From Trematomus loennbergii (lineage: Eukaryota > Chordata > Actinopteri > Perciformes > Nototheniidae): a stretch of DNA of 64,000 nt. The stretch's first letter is position 1. Every line of letters starts with the position of its first letter. Position numbers and translations under genes: made by a program. The stretch is taken from positions 1,419,001-1,483,000 of the forward strand of contig JAAOOA010000086.1 in assembly GCA_012861695.1 (NCBI GenBank), read 5' to 3'. Shown here in pieces: positions 33,772 through 45,497 of this stretch. The notes under the pieces are model-generated. The model searched no databases. It had not been told where the DNA came from and was given only the letters and a program-made list of their open reading frames with translations.

Positions 33772-35027
33772 TATTAATTTAAGCATTTTCTTATTAATTT
33801 ATGCAGACACCCCCCCCCCCCCAAATGCAATACCAGCCGCTCAATGCGCAGTGCAGATTCGGTAATGAATAAAAAAGAAGAATTCATTCACAAAGTAAAT
33901 CAGGAGACCTTTAAAGTTTTACGTTCACATCAAAGTATCAGTAGGCGTGTATGAAACACATGAATTCAAAAACAATTATGTACAGAAACATTTGCATGCG
34001 ATAGTCCACCTTCTCTTCCCTTCCCTTTCTAACACACGGCAAGTGCAGCAACAGTCCTTGTCTCTGTAATTAGCTCAGTCCGTAGTCCAAAAGTAACTAA
34101 AAATATAAACAATCTCATCTATTCAGGTGATCGATTGGATGGCAGTGTCCAATCAAATCGCCAGCCGCCCGCCTCTGAAGGGAAGCCAGAGCGGCTGGCT
34201 TCCCTTGGCATGGCCCTGGCCAATCACAGGTTGGCAGGGGCATCACGTGGGCCTCATCTGATTGGTCAATCCCTCAATTTTTTTTCACCAAGGGAAGCCC
34301 GATTCAGCTGGCCTCCTCTCGCAACAGTGAATGCAATCTACTGTTTCACCATAACATCTAGAGGGGCGCTGTTTGTTTCACTCTTTGTAAAATACTCAAT
34401 GAGAGTGGGGGAGAGACGGGCCGGCAGCAACACACAGCAAAGGAGAATTATCGAAACAAAACAAAGTGTTTTTATTTATTTATTTAAATTATAACTACAA
34501 TCCGAAAAAACAGGGGAAGCCTGGCTTCCCTTGGCCTCCGGGAGAAAACGCCACTGCCTGTTAGCATATTAACCAGCTAGCCTGTCAAAAATACTAGCCT
34601 TTCTACCTACTAACCTGTTTACCGACTATACTGTCAGCTTGTTAACCTGCTAGCTTGTTTACCTGCTAGCCTTTCTACGTGCTAGCTTGTCTCCCTATTG
34701 TAGGTCTAACTGCTAGCCTGCTGCCAGCAACAGAGTCCTCCAAAGGTTGCTAGCTGTACAGCATTGAGAAGTAACAATAGTCACGTTTGATGTTTCTGTA
34801 CATTATGCTATATTTAACACATTAATTAATTCAATACTGAATCCAACAAAATAATATATTATTCTTCAGCGGGCTGTTGTGAAAAATGTCATATTTTAAT
34901 TACATTTTAATGCAATCCCTTTTTAATTTACTTAAATAACATTTGGAATGCATGTTTTTGGAGTATCTGACACTGTGTTATTACTTTTACGTCAAGAAGA
35001 TCAGAGTACTTCATCCACCAGTTCTTA
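33772..35027. other. Intergenic stretch with minor repeats
   Basis: 34180-34560 has paired GGCTTCCCTTGG motifs in both orientations, ending AAACGCCACTGCC, perhaps a hAT-like MITE with unclear ends. 34560-34740 is a loose tandem repeat of CTAGCCTGTTTACCTG-like units. No gene is seen. Confidence 0.45.
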
Positions 35028-36162
35028 TTTATATCTCTCACAGGCTACGCCCTCTACTGGACTCTATGGGTACTACCTTATCATGCGAGCATTCACCTAC
35101 TGAGAATTCTATAGATGTAGCCGGCCCCGGGGGGGGGCTACCTGAATGCGTGCACAAGCCCACCGTATATAAGGCGGCCACGCTTCCCGTTCCCGTCATC
35201 CCTTTCTCTTCAGCGAGCAACAACTGAAGCAGAGTAAGTAAGACGTTTGAAGAAGAAAGAGTTATCATTCCTCCATGGAGTCGCCACTTCTAGAGACCCG
35301 GGCCTGTCCTTCGTGCCGTGGCTTAAATGGCGGGCGCCGATCCCCACCACCTCTGCTTTGAGTGTTTGGGGGACCAGGATATGGCCGAGGCGGTGCCATT
35401 CACGTTCGCCATTCCAGCGGGGCGGATGGCTCCGTTTGCCGTTGTCGGGCACTTCCGGGTCTGGTGTCCATGGAAGTCCACCGCCCAGGGCTGTACTTCC
35501 TCCTAGGTGATGACCATGGTGGCGGAGCAGGTGTGTTGGGCATCTCGCTCATTGCTAGAGATGCCCCCACCTCACCAGATCAGAGCGATTATTTGGCAAG
35601 GCCGAATTAGTAGCTTGGTCTGCGGTGTGGCCGCCGCCGTTGCCTGCCGTGTGATGTCCCGGGGGGGGGTCACGCCGCATGGCACTTTCCAAAAGGACCG
35701 TGTTGATCTCCTGGGAGCCCCCGTGTTTACGGAAGGGCTCTTTGGATCGATCTCCTTGGTCACGTGGGTGAGGAGTAGTCGCAGCCCCCGCTGTAAACTC
35801 CAGTATAGGAGCCAGCAGGTGGGTGCGCGCACGTGAGTGGAATAAACCAAAGTGCTGTCAAAGCACTGTGCGGGTTCAAGAGACGCTATTGGCAGAAAAC
35901 AAACCTTGCCTGGTATAATAGCTCCGATTAATGCGTTTTCAGCGTGGGTGAAATACAGCGTTAATATGAGAGTGGCCGCGGTACGTTCAGGGACCTCCGC
36001 AGAAGAACGGTGGGTTACGCGTTGTAACCTAGTGCTAGTGTGATGTGTGTGTGTGTGGAAAATGCATTCGGTGAAAACGATTGCATTTATCCCAGAGTAA
36101 GAGTCATCTTCTGGTTCCCAGGAAGACAGGAGAATTCAGGCCCATTCTGGATATTACGGCAG
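35028..36162 (+). mobile_element. DIRS fragment A (terminal repeat and leader joined to RT)
   Basis: Starts TATATCTCTCACAGGCTACG and follows the left terminal repeat and leader of the complete DIRS at 39479, with scattered differences and short deletions. At about 36109 it jumps from leader (CAGAGTAAGAGTCATCT) to the RT motif RKTGEFRPILDI, then ends at the BEL/Pao LTR. So it has lost about 1.2 kb inside and everything after the first RT block. Confidence 0.8.
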
Positions 36163-39100
36163 TAATCTTTCAAACAAAGTGCCGCGAGGGACTAAACAAG
36201 AGAAAAACATGTGGACGCGCAAAAACTCAGTCTTTCCAACAGTATGCGTTTGACCTTTTATTTCTTAGCAAAAGTTCAATAGTCCATATCCATATGTATA
36301 TTCTTTTATGCGTGCATGCGTGCGGTCAACAAAAATTGTCCTTCTCCAGCTCACTCCCCCTCCATCTATCACAAAGTGTGCAGGTAAAAGCAACCGGATA
36401 TAACCGCAAACGTCACCACAAATCCTTTGACACGCCCACCACCTAAGTGACTCAAAAACATGTACCGTAATAAACACAGAAAACTACTTCAAATGTGGCT
36501 CCTACATTCCGGCCCCTAATTATATCAACATAATAATTACACAACTGAAAAATGATGTGTAGGAATCAAAAAAAACTTTTAAGGATAAAAACGTCCTTTG
36601 TTAAAGTGTCCTTTTCTTCTTTAGGCAAAAAAAAAAAATAAAATATATAGTTTGTTAGCCTATGAAGGAGTGATCTTTACTATCACTTGGTAAAAAGTCA
36701 GAAAAAACGTCAATGTCAAGGTCTATGAAGTTCAATAACCCACTAATTTCCTCACGGCTCTTCTGCTTCCTGTAGAAGGCAGATCTTTGTGATAGGCCTG
36801 TCCAGATAGCTAGTTTTTGTCACTCTTCTGTCTGGAATGGTTTGTACAATCCTTCCTGTAAGCCATGAGTTGCGAGGTGCTGAGTCATCGACTATGAGCA
36901 CAATATCTCCTGGTATGAAGTTGCGCTTGACATTTGACCACTTCTGTCGTTCCTGGAGTAGAGGCAAGTACTCCTTAATCCATCGTTTCCAAAACAAGTC
37001 TGAGATGTACTGAACTTGTTTCCATCTTCGACGAGCATATATGTCCTCTTTATGAAACAGTCCAGGTGGAAAAGATGGCTTGGTTTTTAGCAGCAAAAGA
37101 TGGTTAGGGGTTAGTGCTTCCAAGTCATTGGGATCTGTGGATGCTCTTGTTATGGGACGGCTGTTGATGATGGATTCGGCTTCACAAAGAACCGTGTGAA
37201 GACACTCTTCATCAAGGTTCTGTGCCTTCAGGCTGGAATTCAGAACCTTCCTCACAGATCTGATCAACCTTTCCCATACTCCTCCATGATGGGATCCAGT
37301 AGGGGGATTGAAAGTCCACTTTATTCCTTTCTGAAGGAGGGAGTTGTTGATTTTAGCAATATTCAACCTTTCTATTGCCTCTCTCAATTCACGCTCAGCT
37401 CCGACGAAGTTGGTTCCATTATCTGAGCGTAATTCCAATACTTGTCCACGTCTGGCGATGAAGTGTCAAAGAGCATTAACAAAGGAATCTGTATCCAAGG
37501 ATGAGGCTACTTCGATGTGGATGGCTCTTACTGTTAAGCATGTGAAGAGAACACCATACTTTTTAACTGTACTCCTTCCTCGCTTGACCTCAAAAGGTCC
37601 AAAATAGTCGACTCCAACACGAGTGAATGGAGGTTCATCTGGAGAAACTCTGTCTCGAGGTAAATCTGCCATTTGCTGCATTCCTGGAGCTCCATTTATT
37701 CGCCGACAAACAATACATTTTGACAGGGTTTTCCTTATAGCCACACTAGCACCAGGAATCCAGTATCTTTGTCGCAGGCTAGATAGCATGTGGTTACGAC
37801 CACCGTGTCCCACATCTTGGTGTACTTGCCGTAGAATGATGTCAGAAATGTGAAGATCTTTTGCCAATATAGCAGGATGTTTAGATTCTTCATTGCTGCT
37901 CTACTGAGACATCCTCCCACTCTCAGAACACCATCTTCAAGTACTGGGTTGAGCTTGTAGATGTGACTAGTCCTTTTCACACCTTCTCCCTTTTGCAAGC
38001 CTTTGATTTCATCAGGAAACCTTTTTCTTTGGCAAAAGCAGATAATTTCTTTCTCAGCTTTTCGGAGGTCCTCAATAGAAAGAAAACCAGAGACCACCTG
38101 AGCCTTGATAGTCTGCATTTCCTTTTCATCTCTCGGTCTTGTTTTTCCTTATTCAAGCCAGACTGAGCAAGAGTCAGACTCAATTGCTTCCTCTTTCGAC
38201 TAAGGCACAGCAGCAGGTTTTTCAACCTAAGGATCCAACCAACCGCCTTCTTCAGGTGGATCCAAGAAGAGAAGTGATTGATCAATCGGGTTACAGCATC
38301 CATCTCTTTTTCAACCTGCACAGCGTTCACATTCAGACTTATCTTGACCTCAGGGTCTTCTGGTGCCATTTCAGAGCCCCCAGGGTTCACAGGCCACTGT
38401 TCTTCAGGTCCAGTGAGAAACTGAGGTCCAGACACCCATGTGTCATCTTTCAGGAGCGTTTCCACTTTGACTCCCCTGGAAGCCCAGTCGGCAGGATTGC
38501 TTGCGGTGGGAACATATCTCCACTGAGATGGATTTGATACGCTGCGTATTTTTGAAACCCTGTTTGCAACGAAGGTTCGAAACCTTAAGGTCTCATTACT
38601 GATGTACTTCAATACGGAAGTACTATCAGTCCAAAAGATGGAGTCTTTAAGTTGCATTTGCAGCTCCTTCCTACACATCTTGTCCATACGACTTGCAACC
38701 ACGGCAGCCGTCAATTCCATTCGAGGGATGGTTATTGGTTTCAATGGGGCCACTCTAGCTTTTCCCATAATGAAGACACAGTGTACTTGTCCTTTGATGT
38801 TATGTAATAACAGGTAAGTCACTGTTCCATAGCCGTCTTCACTTGCATCTGCGAAGTGCTGTAGCTGAGCAGAGGTCACTTCCCCAAAATCCACCGGTTT
38901 TAGGCATCTGTCAACTTTAAACTCTTCGAGATTGCAGAGCTCCTTCAGCCAACTTTTCCACTCTTGTGCAGCTGAGGCTGGTATAATATCATTCCAACCA
39001 AGTTCCCTTCTGCACAAGTCTTGAAGAATCATCTTGGCTGATAGGACCACAGGTGCCAATATTCCTAATGGGTCAAAGATTGAGCTGACCATGGAAAGGA

Positions 39101-39478
39101 TCCCTCTTCTGGTTATGGGTTTGTCCTTGATCATGATCTTGAACTTAAAGACATCTGACTCAACACACCACTGTACGCCCAATGCTCTTTCCACAGGGAG
39201 TGTGTCATTATCCAAGTCCAGATCCTTAACTTCTTTCGCTCTCTCCATCGAAGGTATAGCAGCAAGCACGATATGTCTGTTGCTAATCCACTTTGTGAGA
39301 TGAAAACCCCCTTGAGCACAAAGTGCACAAAGGTCATGATAGAGTGCCACTGCCTCCTCCTTGAGGCCATAGATGTTAGACAATCATCAACATAGAAATT
39401 GTGCAGGACAGTGTTGATTACTTTGGGGCTGAACTGCTCCCGATGGTCCTCTGCACACTTTCTAAGGGCAAAACTGTG
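36161..39478 (-). mobile_element. BEL/Pao LTR retrotransposon, 5' part missing
   Basis: The 3' LTR is about 36161-36506 (starts TGTAGGAGCCAC on the minus strand, after the purine tract TTAGGGGCCGGAA). pol lies upstream to 39478, where the DIRS terminal repeat begins inside the RT domain. The 5' LTR, gag and protease are not found on the other side of the DIRS, so this is a truncated copy. Confidence 0.85.
36752..39478 (-). pseudogene. BEL/Pao pol: RT, RNase H, integrase, with frame breaks
   Basis: In coding order: RT catalytic FYVDD (about 39390); the Pao-type segment RGILSMVSSIFDPLGILAPV; RNase H-like HFADASEDGYG, FWTDSTSVLKYI and NPADWASRG; the integrase zinc finger (H3H spacing in HQDVGHGGRNH, then CIVCRR); the core GVDYFGPF (Asp), RSDNGTNF (Asp) and CEAESIINSRP (Glu); and the family-specific C-terminal domain DLFWKRWIKEYLPLLQ. 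Frames change near 37980-38120, 37730-37870 and 37440-37466. It would have reverse-transcribed and integrated the element; this copy cannot. Confidence 0.88.
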
Positions 39479-39690
39479 GTTATATCTCTCACAGGCTCCG
39501 CCCTCTACTGGACTCTATGGGTACTACCTTATCATGCAAGCATTCACCTACTGAGATTTCTATAGACGTAGCCGGCCCCGGGGCGGGCCTACCTGAATGC
39601 GTGCGCATCTCACTTCCGTATAAAAGGAGGCCTCGCCTCCTGACCACCATCCTTTACTCTTCAGCGAGCGGAGGTGATAGCCTAGCACTG
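39479..39690 (+). repeat. DIRS left inverted terminal repeat
   Basis: Starts GTTATATCTCTCACAGGCTC. The outer 20 bp differ from the right repeat, as usual in DIRS; both outer ends are templated from the internal complementary region. Confidence 0.9.
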
Positions 39691-41686
39691 AGTCCGAGAC
39701 GTATTATTTGAGAGAAAGGAAGAAGAAAACGAGTATTTTTTAAATCATGCCCTGGATTAAATAGCGGGCGTCGATCCCCACCACCTCTGCTTCGAGTGTG
39801 CCAGGATATGGCCGAGGCGGTGCAATTCACGTTCACCATTCCTTCCGGGTCCGGCGTCCATGGAAGTCCACCGCCCAGGGCTGTACTCTCCCTGGATGAT
39901 GATCATGGCGGCGGGTGTGTGGGCTACTCGCTCATTGCTAGAGATGCCCCCGCCTCACAAGGTCAGAGCGATTATTGGGCCGCAAGGCCGAATAAGTAGC
40001 TTGGTCCAGGCCTCGGTGGCTTCACATGATATAGGGGCGACCCTACTCATCACAGGCCGCCGCCGCTGCCTGCCGTGTGATGTCCCTGGGATATCACGCC
40101 GCATGGCACTTTCCAAAGAGGACCGTGTTGATCTCCTGGGAGCCCCCGTGTTTACGGAAGGGCTCTTTGGATCGATCTCCTTGCTCACGGGATAAGGAGT
40201 AATCGCAGCGTGGCTGCTTCTTGCCCATCCCCAGAGGAAGAAACACTGTCATACACTCCCCGCCTCTGCTGTAAACCCCAGTATAGGGAGCCAGCAGGTG
40301 GGTATGTGCACGTGAGTGGGATAAACCGAGTGCTGTCAAAGCACTGTGCGGGTTCAAGAGACGCTATTGCCGGCGTGCTGTTGTCAGAAAACACACCTTG
40401 CCTGGTAATAGCTCCGATTAATGCATTTCACCGTTGAATGGGAAATACAGCGTTAATACGTGGGCGCGCGGCCCTCGTAAGAGTGGCCGCGGTGCGTTCA
40501 GGAACCTCCGCAGGAGAACGGTGGTTTACGTTTGTAAACTCTAGTTCTGGAGTGGTGTGTGTGTGGGAAAATGCATTCAGTAAACACGGTTGCATTTATC
40601 CCAGAGTAAGAGTCATCTCTCTCCACAATTCCACTTTTCCCCATAATGTCCGTTTCAAAGAGAGGGCATTGTGACGGCGCGCGCGGCCCCCCTCCCCTGA
40701 GGGCGGGCCGCGGTGCGTTCAAAGACCTCAGTAGAGAGAAGAGTCACCGCTGCAGACGAGACAGCGCAGACGAGGTGAGACGAAGGGAGAGGTGCCGGCA
40801 CGGAGATCCCGTGCCCGCGGTGCCCTCCACCTCTTCGGCCCACCCCGTGGAACCGGCGTGTCGGCACTCACGGGGACGGGCTGCCCAGCCCCGGCAGGCT
40901 CCGCAGCAGCAGAGAGCGGCCGGGTGGGGTGCTCCGTCTTTACGGAGCTGTCTGGCGGGGGGAGAAAATCTCTCCGCCCGGGACGAGAGGGCGAATCCCG
41001 CCTCCTCCCTGTACAATGCACAGATCACTACGTTTTCTAAATAAAAATGAGGTTGATCTGTATCCAAATCTAGGTGTCTTTTGTTTTCACAAATGCTACA
41101 CTTACACACAATGTTAACCGTACAAATTCCCCATTCGCTGCCCCAGCTGTAGCTCCTGTAAAGGAGGTGACTAGTGGGCATGCGCAGATGAGAGGGATGA
41201 ACCGCAGGGAGTGCTATCTAAAGGAAAGCGCTATGCGGTTACAGGGACATTATGGCCGGCGTATTGCTGTCAGAGAACACACTACGCCTAGAGCAAAGAC
41301 TCCAGTTAATGCAGTTTACCGTAGTGGTAAAGGCTGCATTATGGCGGAGCCCGCACTCACACAAGAGCGCGTGGCGGTGCGTTCAGGGACCTTAGTAAAA
41401 ACACACTACGCCTATAAAAACTCAGATTAATGCTGTTTACCGTAGTGGTGAGAACAGCATTATGGTGGAGCGCGCGAGAGCGTGAGGCGGTGCGTTCAGG
41501 TACCTCAGTAAATAATCGGCCCTTTCTGTGTCGACCCTCCATGGGCAAATCTTCCATTCATGGGGAGTTTTGCGGCGGAACGGGTCACCAGAGAGTATCA
41601 CAGCTTCATAGCTGCGGCCCCACAGCTGAGGGCTTGTCCATAAACACAATGTTATGGGGAATGGAAACTCAGCTGTGTACTAATAG
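39691..41686 (+). other. DIRS leader and degraded first ORF region
   Basis: Repeated motifs (GGTGCGTTCAGGGACCTC-like, and GTTTACCGTAGTGGT) and several short frames, some Arg/Pro/Ala-rich near 40650-41040, sit where a DIRS gag-like ORF belongs. No frame is long enough to call a protein. Confidence 0.5.
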
Positions 41687-42670
41687 GTGGATGGACAGGT
41701 CGCTGAAACGGGGCTATTCACTCCAGTTTTGCAGCGTCCCACCTCCTTTTATGGGCATGCGAGAGGTAAATCTGTCCTCCCAGGAGGAGATGAGTTTCCT
41801 CTCATAAGAGATTCGGGCTCTGGTGCAGAAGCAGGCTGTGTCTGTTGTGCACCCTCAGCACAGAGAAAAGGGTCTTTATTCCATGTACTTCCTGGTTTTC
41901 AGGAAGACAGGGGAATTCAGACCTATTCTAGATCTCCGCGGCCTGAATCGCCACATTTCCTGCAGGAAATTCCGCATGGTAACTATGAAACAGTTACTGG
42001 GCTTGTGCAGCCAGGCGATTGGTTCACCACCATCGACCTGAAAGACGCGTACTTTCATGTAGAAATTGCTCCAGAGCACAGAAAGTATCTGCGTTTTGCC
42101 TTCCAGGGGATAGCCTACGAGTACAACAGGCTGCCGTTCGGCTATTCCCTATCCCCACGCACATTCAGCAAATGTGTGGCCACAGCGCTTTAACCGCTGC
42201 GCGCCCACGGCATGAGAGTTTTCTTTTACCTAGACGACCTCATAGTCATGGCTGGGTCCCGGGAACAGGCAATGTTTTGCACAGCAACATTGATCACACA
42301 CCTAACCAAATTAGGCTTTGCGATCAATTGGAAAAAGAGCACCCCCATACCTCACCAACAGGCGTTGTATTTGGGAGTGGTGCTCGATGCAGACGCGCTA
42401 CGCGCCACCCTGTCAGAGAGCAGACGTGCGTCCCTTCTCCGGGCGGTGCACAGGCTGCGACAGGGGGCGACAGTGACAGCTTTAACTGTCATGCATGACC
42501 CGCTGGGGTTACTACATATGCGCCGCCTGCAGAGGTGGTTCTCCAGCCTGCGTTTGGATCCCAAGAGGCACAAACGGCGGCTGGTGACCATCCCCCCCTC
42601 AGTGGAGGGCAACCTCCGGTTTGGGGGTCCCCGGATCACCTCCGGAGGGGGTCTCCACTGGGACGGGTGA
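41687..42670 (+). pseudogene. DIRS reverse transcriptase
   Basis: RT blocks: RKTGEFRPILDLRGLN (41901-41948, in a neighbouring frame), DWFTTIDLKDAYFHVEIAPE, RLPFGYSLSPRTFSK and the catalytic YLDD at 42227-42238, followed by LGFAINWKKSTP and YLGVVLDAD. An in-frame TAA at 42191-42193 separates the finger/palm part from YLDD; a further TGA ends the frame at 42668-42670. It belongs to the Ty3/DIRS RT group. One frame change and one nonsense codon make it inactive as it stands. Confidence 0.88.
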
Positions 42671-43477
42671 CCTCCTACATCACAGTGTTCACGGACATCC
42701 AGAACAGGATGGGGAGGGACCTGCCTGAAGAGGGCTATAGGTGGGCGCTGGGCTCTACAGAGTCTCGACACAGCAACCTCCTAGAGCTACGGGCGGTAGT
42801 GTTAGTCTCCGGCATTTCATGCCCCTAATTCAAGGGAGACATGTAATGGTCAGGAGCAACAACAGCACCACAGTGGCTTATATCAACAGGCAGGGCGGAG
42901 TCCGCTCCGCCGCCTTGTTGGCCACAGCGGAGAGGCTGTGGTTATGGGCTCAGAGGTGGTGTTATCTCTGAGAGCCCTCCATATCCCGGGACTGGAGAAC
43001 AGGGGGGCCGACCTCATGGCGAGGGGCGGCCCCCTGCCAGGCGAATGGACGCTTCACCCGGAGGTGGTGAAGCAGATCTGGGCCCAGTTCGGGAGAGCGG
43101 AAGTGGACCTGTTCGCCAGCCGGCACAACAGCCACTGTGCCCTGTGGTTCTCCATGGCCCTGAGCGACGACCCGCCTTTGGGGGTGGACGCGTTTGCACA
43201 CGAGCCATGGCCAAGGAAGCTGCTATACGCCTTTCCACCGCTGCGTCTCATTCTCCCTCTCCTGGGGAGAGTGAGGCGAGAACGTCTGGCAGTCATTCTG
43301 GTGGCACCGGATCGCGTCGGGGCTCCGTGGTACTCAGAAATGACACAGATGAAGGTGGGCCAGCCCTGGGCGATCCCCCAGTTCTGGGGGGCGATGTCTC
43401 AAGAGGCAGGTGCAATCGGGGCGTTACCCACTCTGGGCCGTCCTCTTCAGGCTTGGCTCCTGAGAGGGACAGGCTGA
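42671..43477 (+). pseudogene. DIRS RNase H and adjacent conserved domain
   Basis: HSNLLELRAVVLVS, then NNSTTVAYINRQGG (RNase H core Asp/Asn) and HIPGLENRGADLMAR. After it comes the DIRS-specific segment VDLFASRHNSHCALWFS then DAFAHEPWP and YAFPPLRLILPLL. Frames change at about 42830 and 42950. This follows the RT as in complete DIRS pol. Confidence 0.82.
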
Positions 43478-43616
43478 GACAGGGTGGATTGTCTGACAGC
43501 GTTATTCAGTCTATCCAGGCAGCTAGAGCAGAATCCACCACAGCCTGTTACAGGCCAAGTGGCTGAGATTCCAGCATTGGTGTGAGGAGCGGGGAATAGA
43601 GCCCCTATCTTGTGAG

Positions 43617-44600
43617 TTGGGCTCTATTTTATCCTTCTTACAGTTACTGGTGGACAGAGGGCTTGCTCATTCCACAGTGAAAGTGTATGCAGCAGCCATC
43701 TCGTCCTGTCATGAGGGATTCAACGGCAGGTCAGCCTTCTCTCATCCACTGATGTTGCGGTTTTTACAGGGGGTCAGGAGGCTGCGCCCGGTAGTGCACG
43801 CCTCCGCCCCACAGTGGGACCTGCCGCTGGTGCTCGAGGCTCTGGTCACGGAGCCTTTTGAGCCTCTTGAGCTCTCCTCCCTGAAAGCACTGTCGTGGAA
43901 GACAGCGTTGCTACTTGCCTTAACGTCAGCCAAAAGAGTGTCCGAGTTAACCGCTCTGTCGGTGCACCCGAGCTGTTTACTGATTCGGGGTGACCAGAGT
44001 GGGGCGACACTCAGACCGAACCCCTCCTTTGTGCCCAAGAGCCTAAGGAGTGTGTTCAGGTCGAGGGCTATTCAGTTGGGGGGTTTTAGTCTTCCACCCC
44101 ATGGTGGGGCTAGGGAAGCTAAATTACACCTCCTCTGCCCGGTGCGGCGTTAGCATATTATGTAGAGCGCACAGCTACCCTGAGACGCACTGAACAGCTG
44201 TTTGTGTGCTTCGGGGGCGGGGTGACTGGAAAAGCTCTGTCCAAGAAACGCCTGGCAGGCTGGCTTTGTGAAGCCATTGCACACGCCTACAAGCAGGCAG
44301 GGAGAGCCTGTCCCATGGGGGTCCGTGCGCACTCCACACGAGCTGTGGCTGCATCAACAGCCTTATTCAGCGGTGTGAGTGTGGAGGATATATGCACGGC
44401 GGCGTCTTGGTCAACGCCAGGCCCCTTCATAAAGTTTTATCTCTTGGATATGTCTGGCTCTTTCTCAACGTCTGTGCTTGCTGGGCAACACAGGACTGGT
44501 GAGGAGGGGGGGGCTGTGGGTCAGTGGGCATCTGACCCCCTCCCCGGGCGTAAATGCGCTTACATTTCTCCGGACCCCTGGAGGGTCGCGGGGTGATGTA
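43617..44600 (+). pseudogene. DIRS tyrosine recombinase
   Basis: STVKVYAAAISSCHEGF is the N-terminal core-binding part. Catalytic residues: Arg in TSAKRVSEL, the HxxR of AHSTRAVAA, and Tyr in GPFIKFYLLDM. The frame changes between 44153 and 44204, between the first Arg and the HxxR box. The enzyme would integrate circular element DNA without a target duplication, in place of a DDE integrase. Confidence 0.88.
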
Positions 44601-45027
44601 ATGCGCTCTGGGCCCTTACAGGGCTGAAGGGCTCCCCTCGCCTGCCTGGGGGCAGGAGGGGGAGAGCCCTCCATACTATAGTCCCTACACACTCTGCACA
44701 GGGTCAGTGGCTGAGTGGGGGGACATAGGGGGCACTTGCGTTCTCCCCGTGCTCTTTAGGGACTCAGGAGGGAGAGTGCATAGTGAACCCATACAGGGCT
44801 GCGGACTTTCCCTGTCTGCCTATGGGCAGACGCAGGGGAGTCCTCAGCACTATTTTTGAGCACACTTTTTTGCGAGGCAAGCGCGTCAGGGTGTGCTCTA
44901 TCGGCCGCAGCCCGGACTTCTCCACGGTTACAACCGAGGGAGAGGTGAGTGAGGCGCAGTGGCTGCTAAAGCCGGTCAGGGACAGTGAGGTGGAACGGTG
45001 TGCTGGACGACAGTGCGTGCATACATC

Positions 45028-45145
45028 GGGGCTCCGCCCACTGTACCCATAGAGTCCAGTAGAGGGCGGAGCCTGTGAGAGATATAACGTCGGGTTACGT
45101 ATTGTAACCCTTGTTATTAACACAGGCGGAGCCCTCTACCTTGGG
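45028..45145. repeat. DIRS internal complementary region
   Basis: TAGAGGGCGGAGCCTGTGAG..ATATAAC is complementary to the left outer end. GGGTTACGTATTGTAACCC and TTAACACAGGCGGAGCCCTC are complementary to the right outer end at 45340-45378. The two meet at about 45087. Confidence 0.85.
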
Positions 45146-45149
45146 GGCA

Positions 45150-45378
45150 CTGTCTGTCCTATACGCTCGCTGAAGAGTGGTGTAGGATGGTGGTCAGGAG
45201 GCGAGGCCTCCTTTTATACGGAAGTGAGATGCGCACGCATTCAGGTAGGCCCGCCCCGGGGCCGGCTACGTCTATAGAAATCTCAGTAGGTGAATGCTTG
45301 CATGATAAGGTAGTACCCATAGAGTCCAGTAGAGGGCTCCGCCTGTGTTAATATAACAAGGGTTACATACGTAACCCC
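45150..45378 (-). repeat. DIRS right inverted terminal repeat
   Basis: Reverse complement of the left repeat from CGCTCGCTGAAGAGT outward; ends AACAAGGGTTACATACGTAA. Confidence 0.9.
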
Positions 45379-45414
45379 TCGTTTTTCATTCATTGCATAA
45401 CTACACCGTAGTTG

Positions 45415-45465
45415 TGTATATGATATGTCAATAAACCTTAGAAAATCTTGAAATCTTGAAAGGGA
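45415..45465 (+). repeat. Short LINE/SINE-like 3' tail
   Basis: GTCAATAAACCTTAGAAAAT followed by CTTGAAATCTTGAAA is a typical non-LTR tail with short terminal repeats. Confidence 0.4.
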
Positions 45466-45497
45466 TGTGCAAAATAGCCATTATATACAGTCTTTAA

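Larger units (their letters stand above)
39479..45378 (+). mobile_element. DIRS-type tyrosine-recombinase retrotransposon, structurally complete
   Basis: Left inverted terminal repeat 39479-39690 and its inverted partner 45150-45378 share more than 150 bp (CCTCTACTGGACTCTATGGG ... CGCCTCCTGACCACCATCCT). Next to the right repeat, 45028-45145 is the internal complementary region: complement of the left outer end, then of the right outer end. RT, RNase H and tyrosine recombinase follow the DIRS order. No target duplication is expected or seen. The terminal repeat has a TATAAAAGG box at about 39618. Confidence 0.92.

Noticed and set aside
34180..34560. hAT MITE with GCCACTG ends
   Set aside because: No matching left end or target duplication could be found, so only mentioned as a minor repeat.
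40646..41181. Several Arg/Pro-rich frames on both strands in the DIRS leader
   Set aside because: GC-rich and overlapping in five frames, with no conserved motif I could name; treated as degraded ORF1 region.
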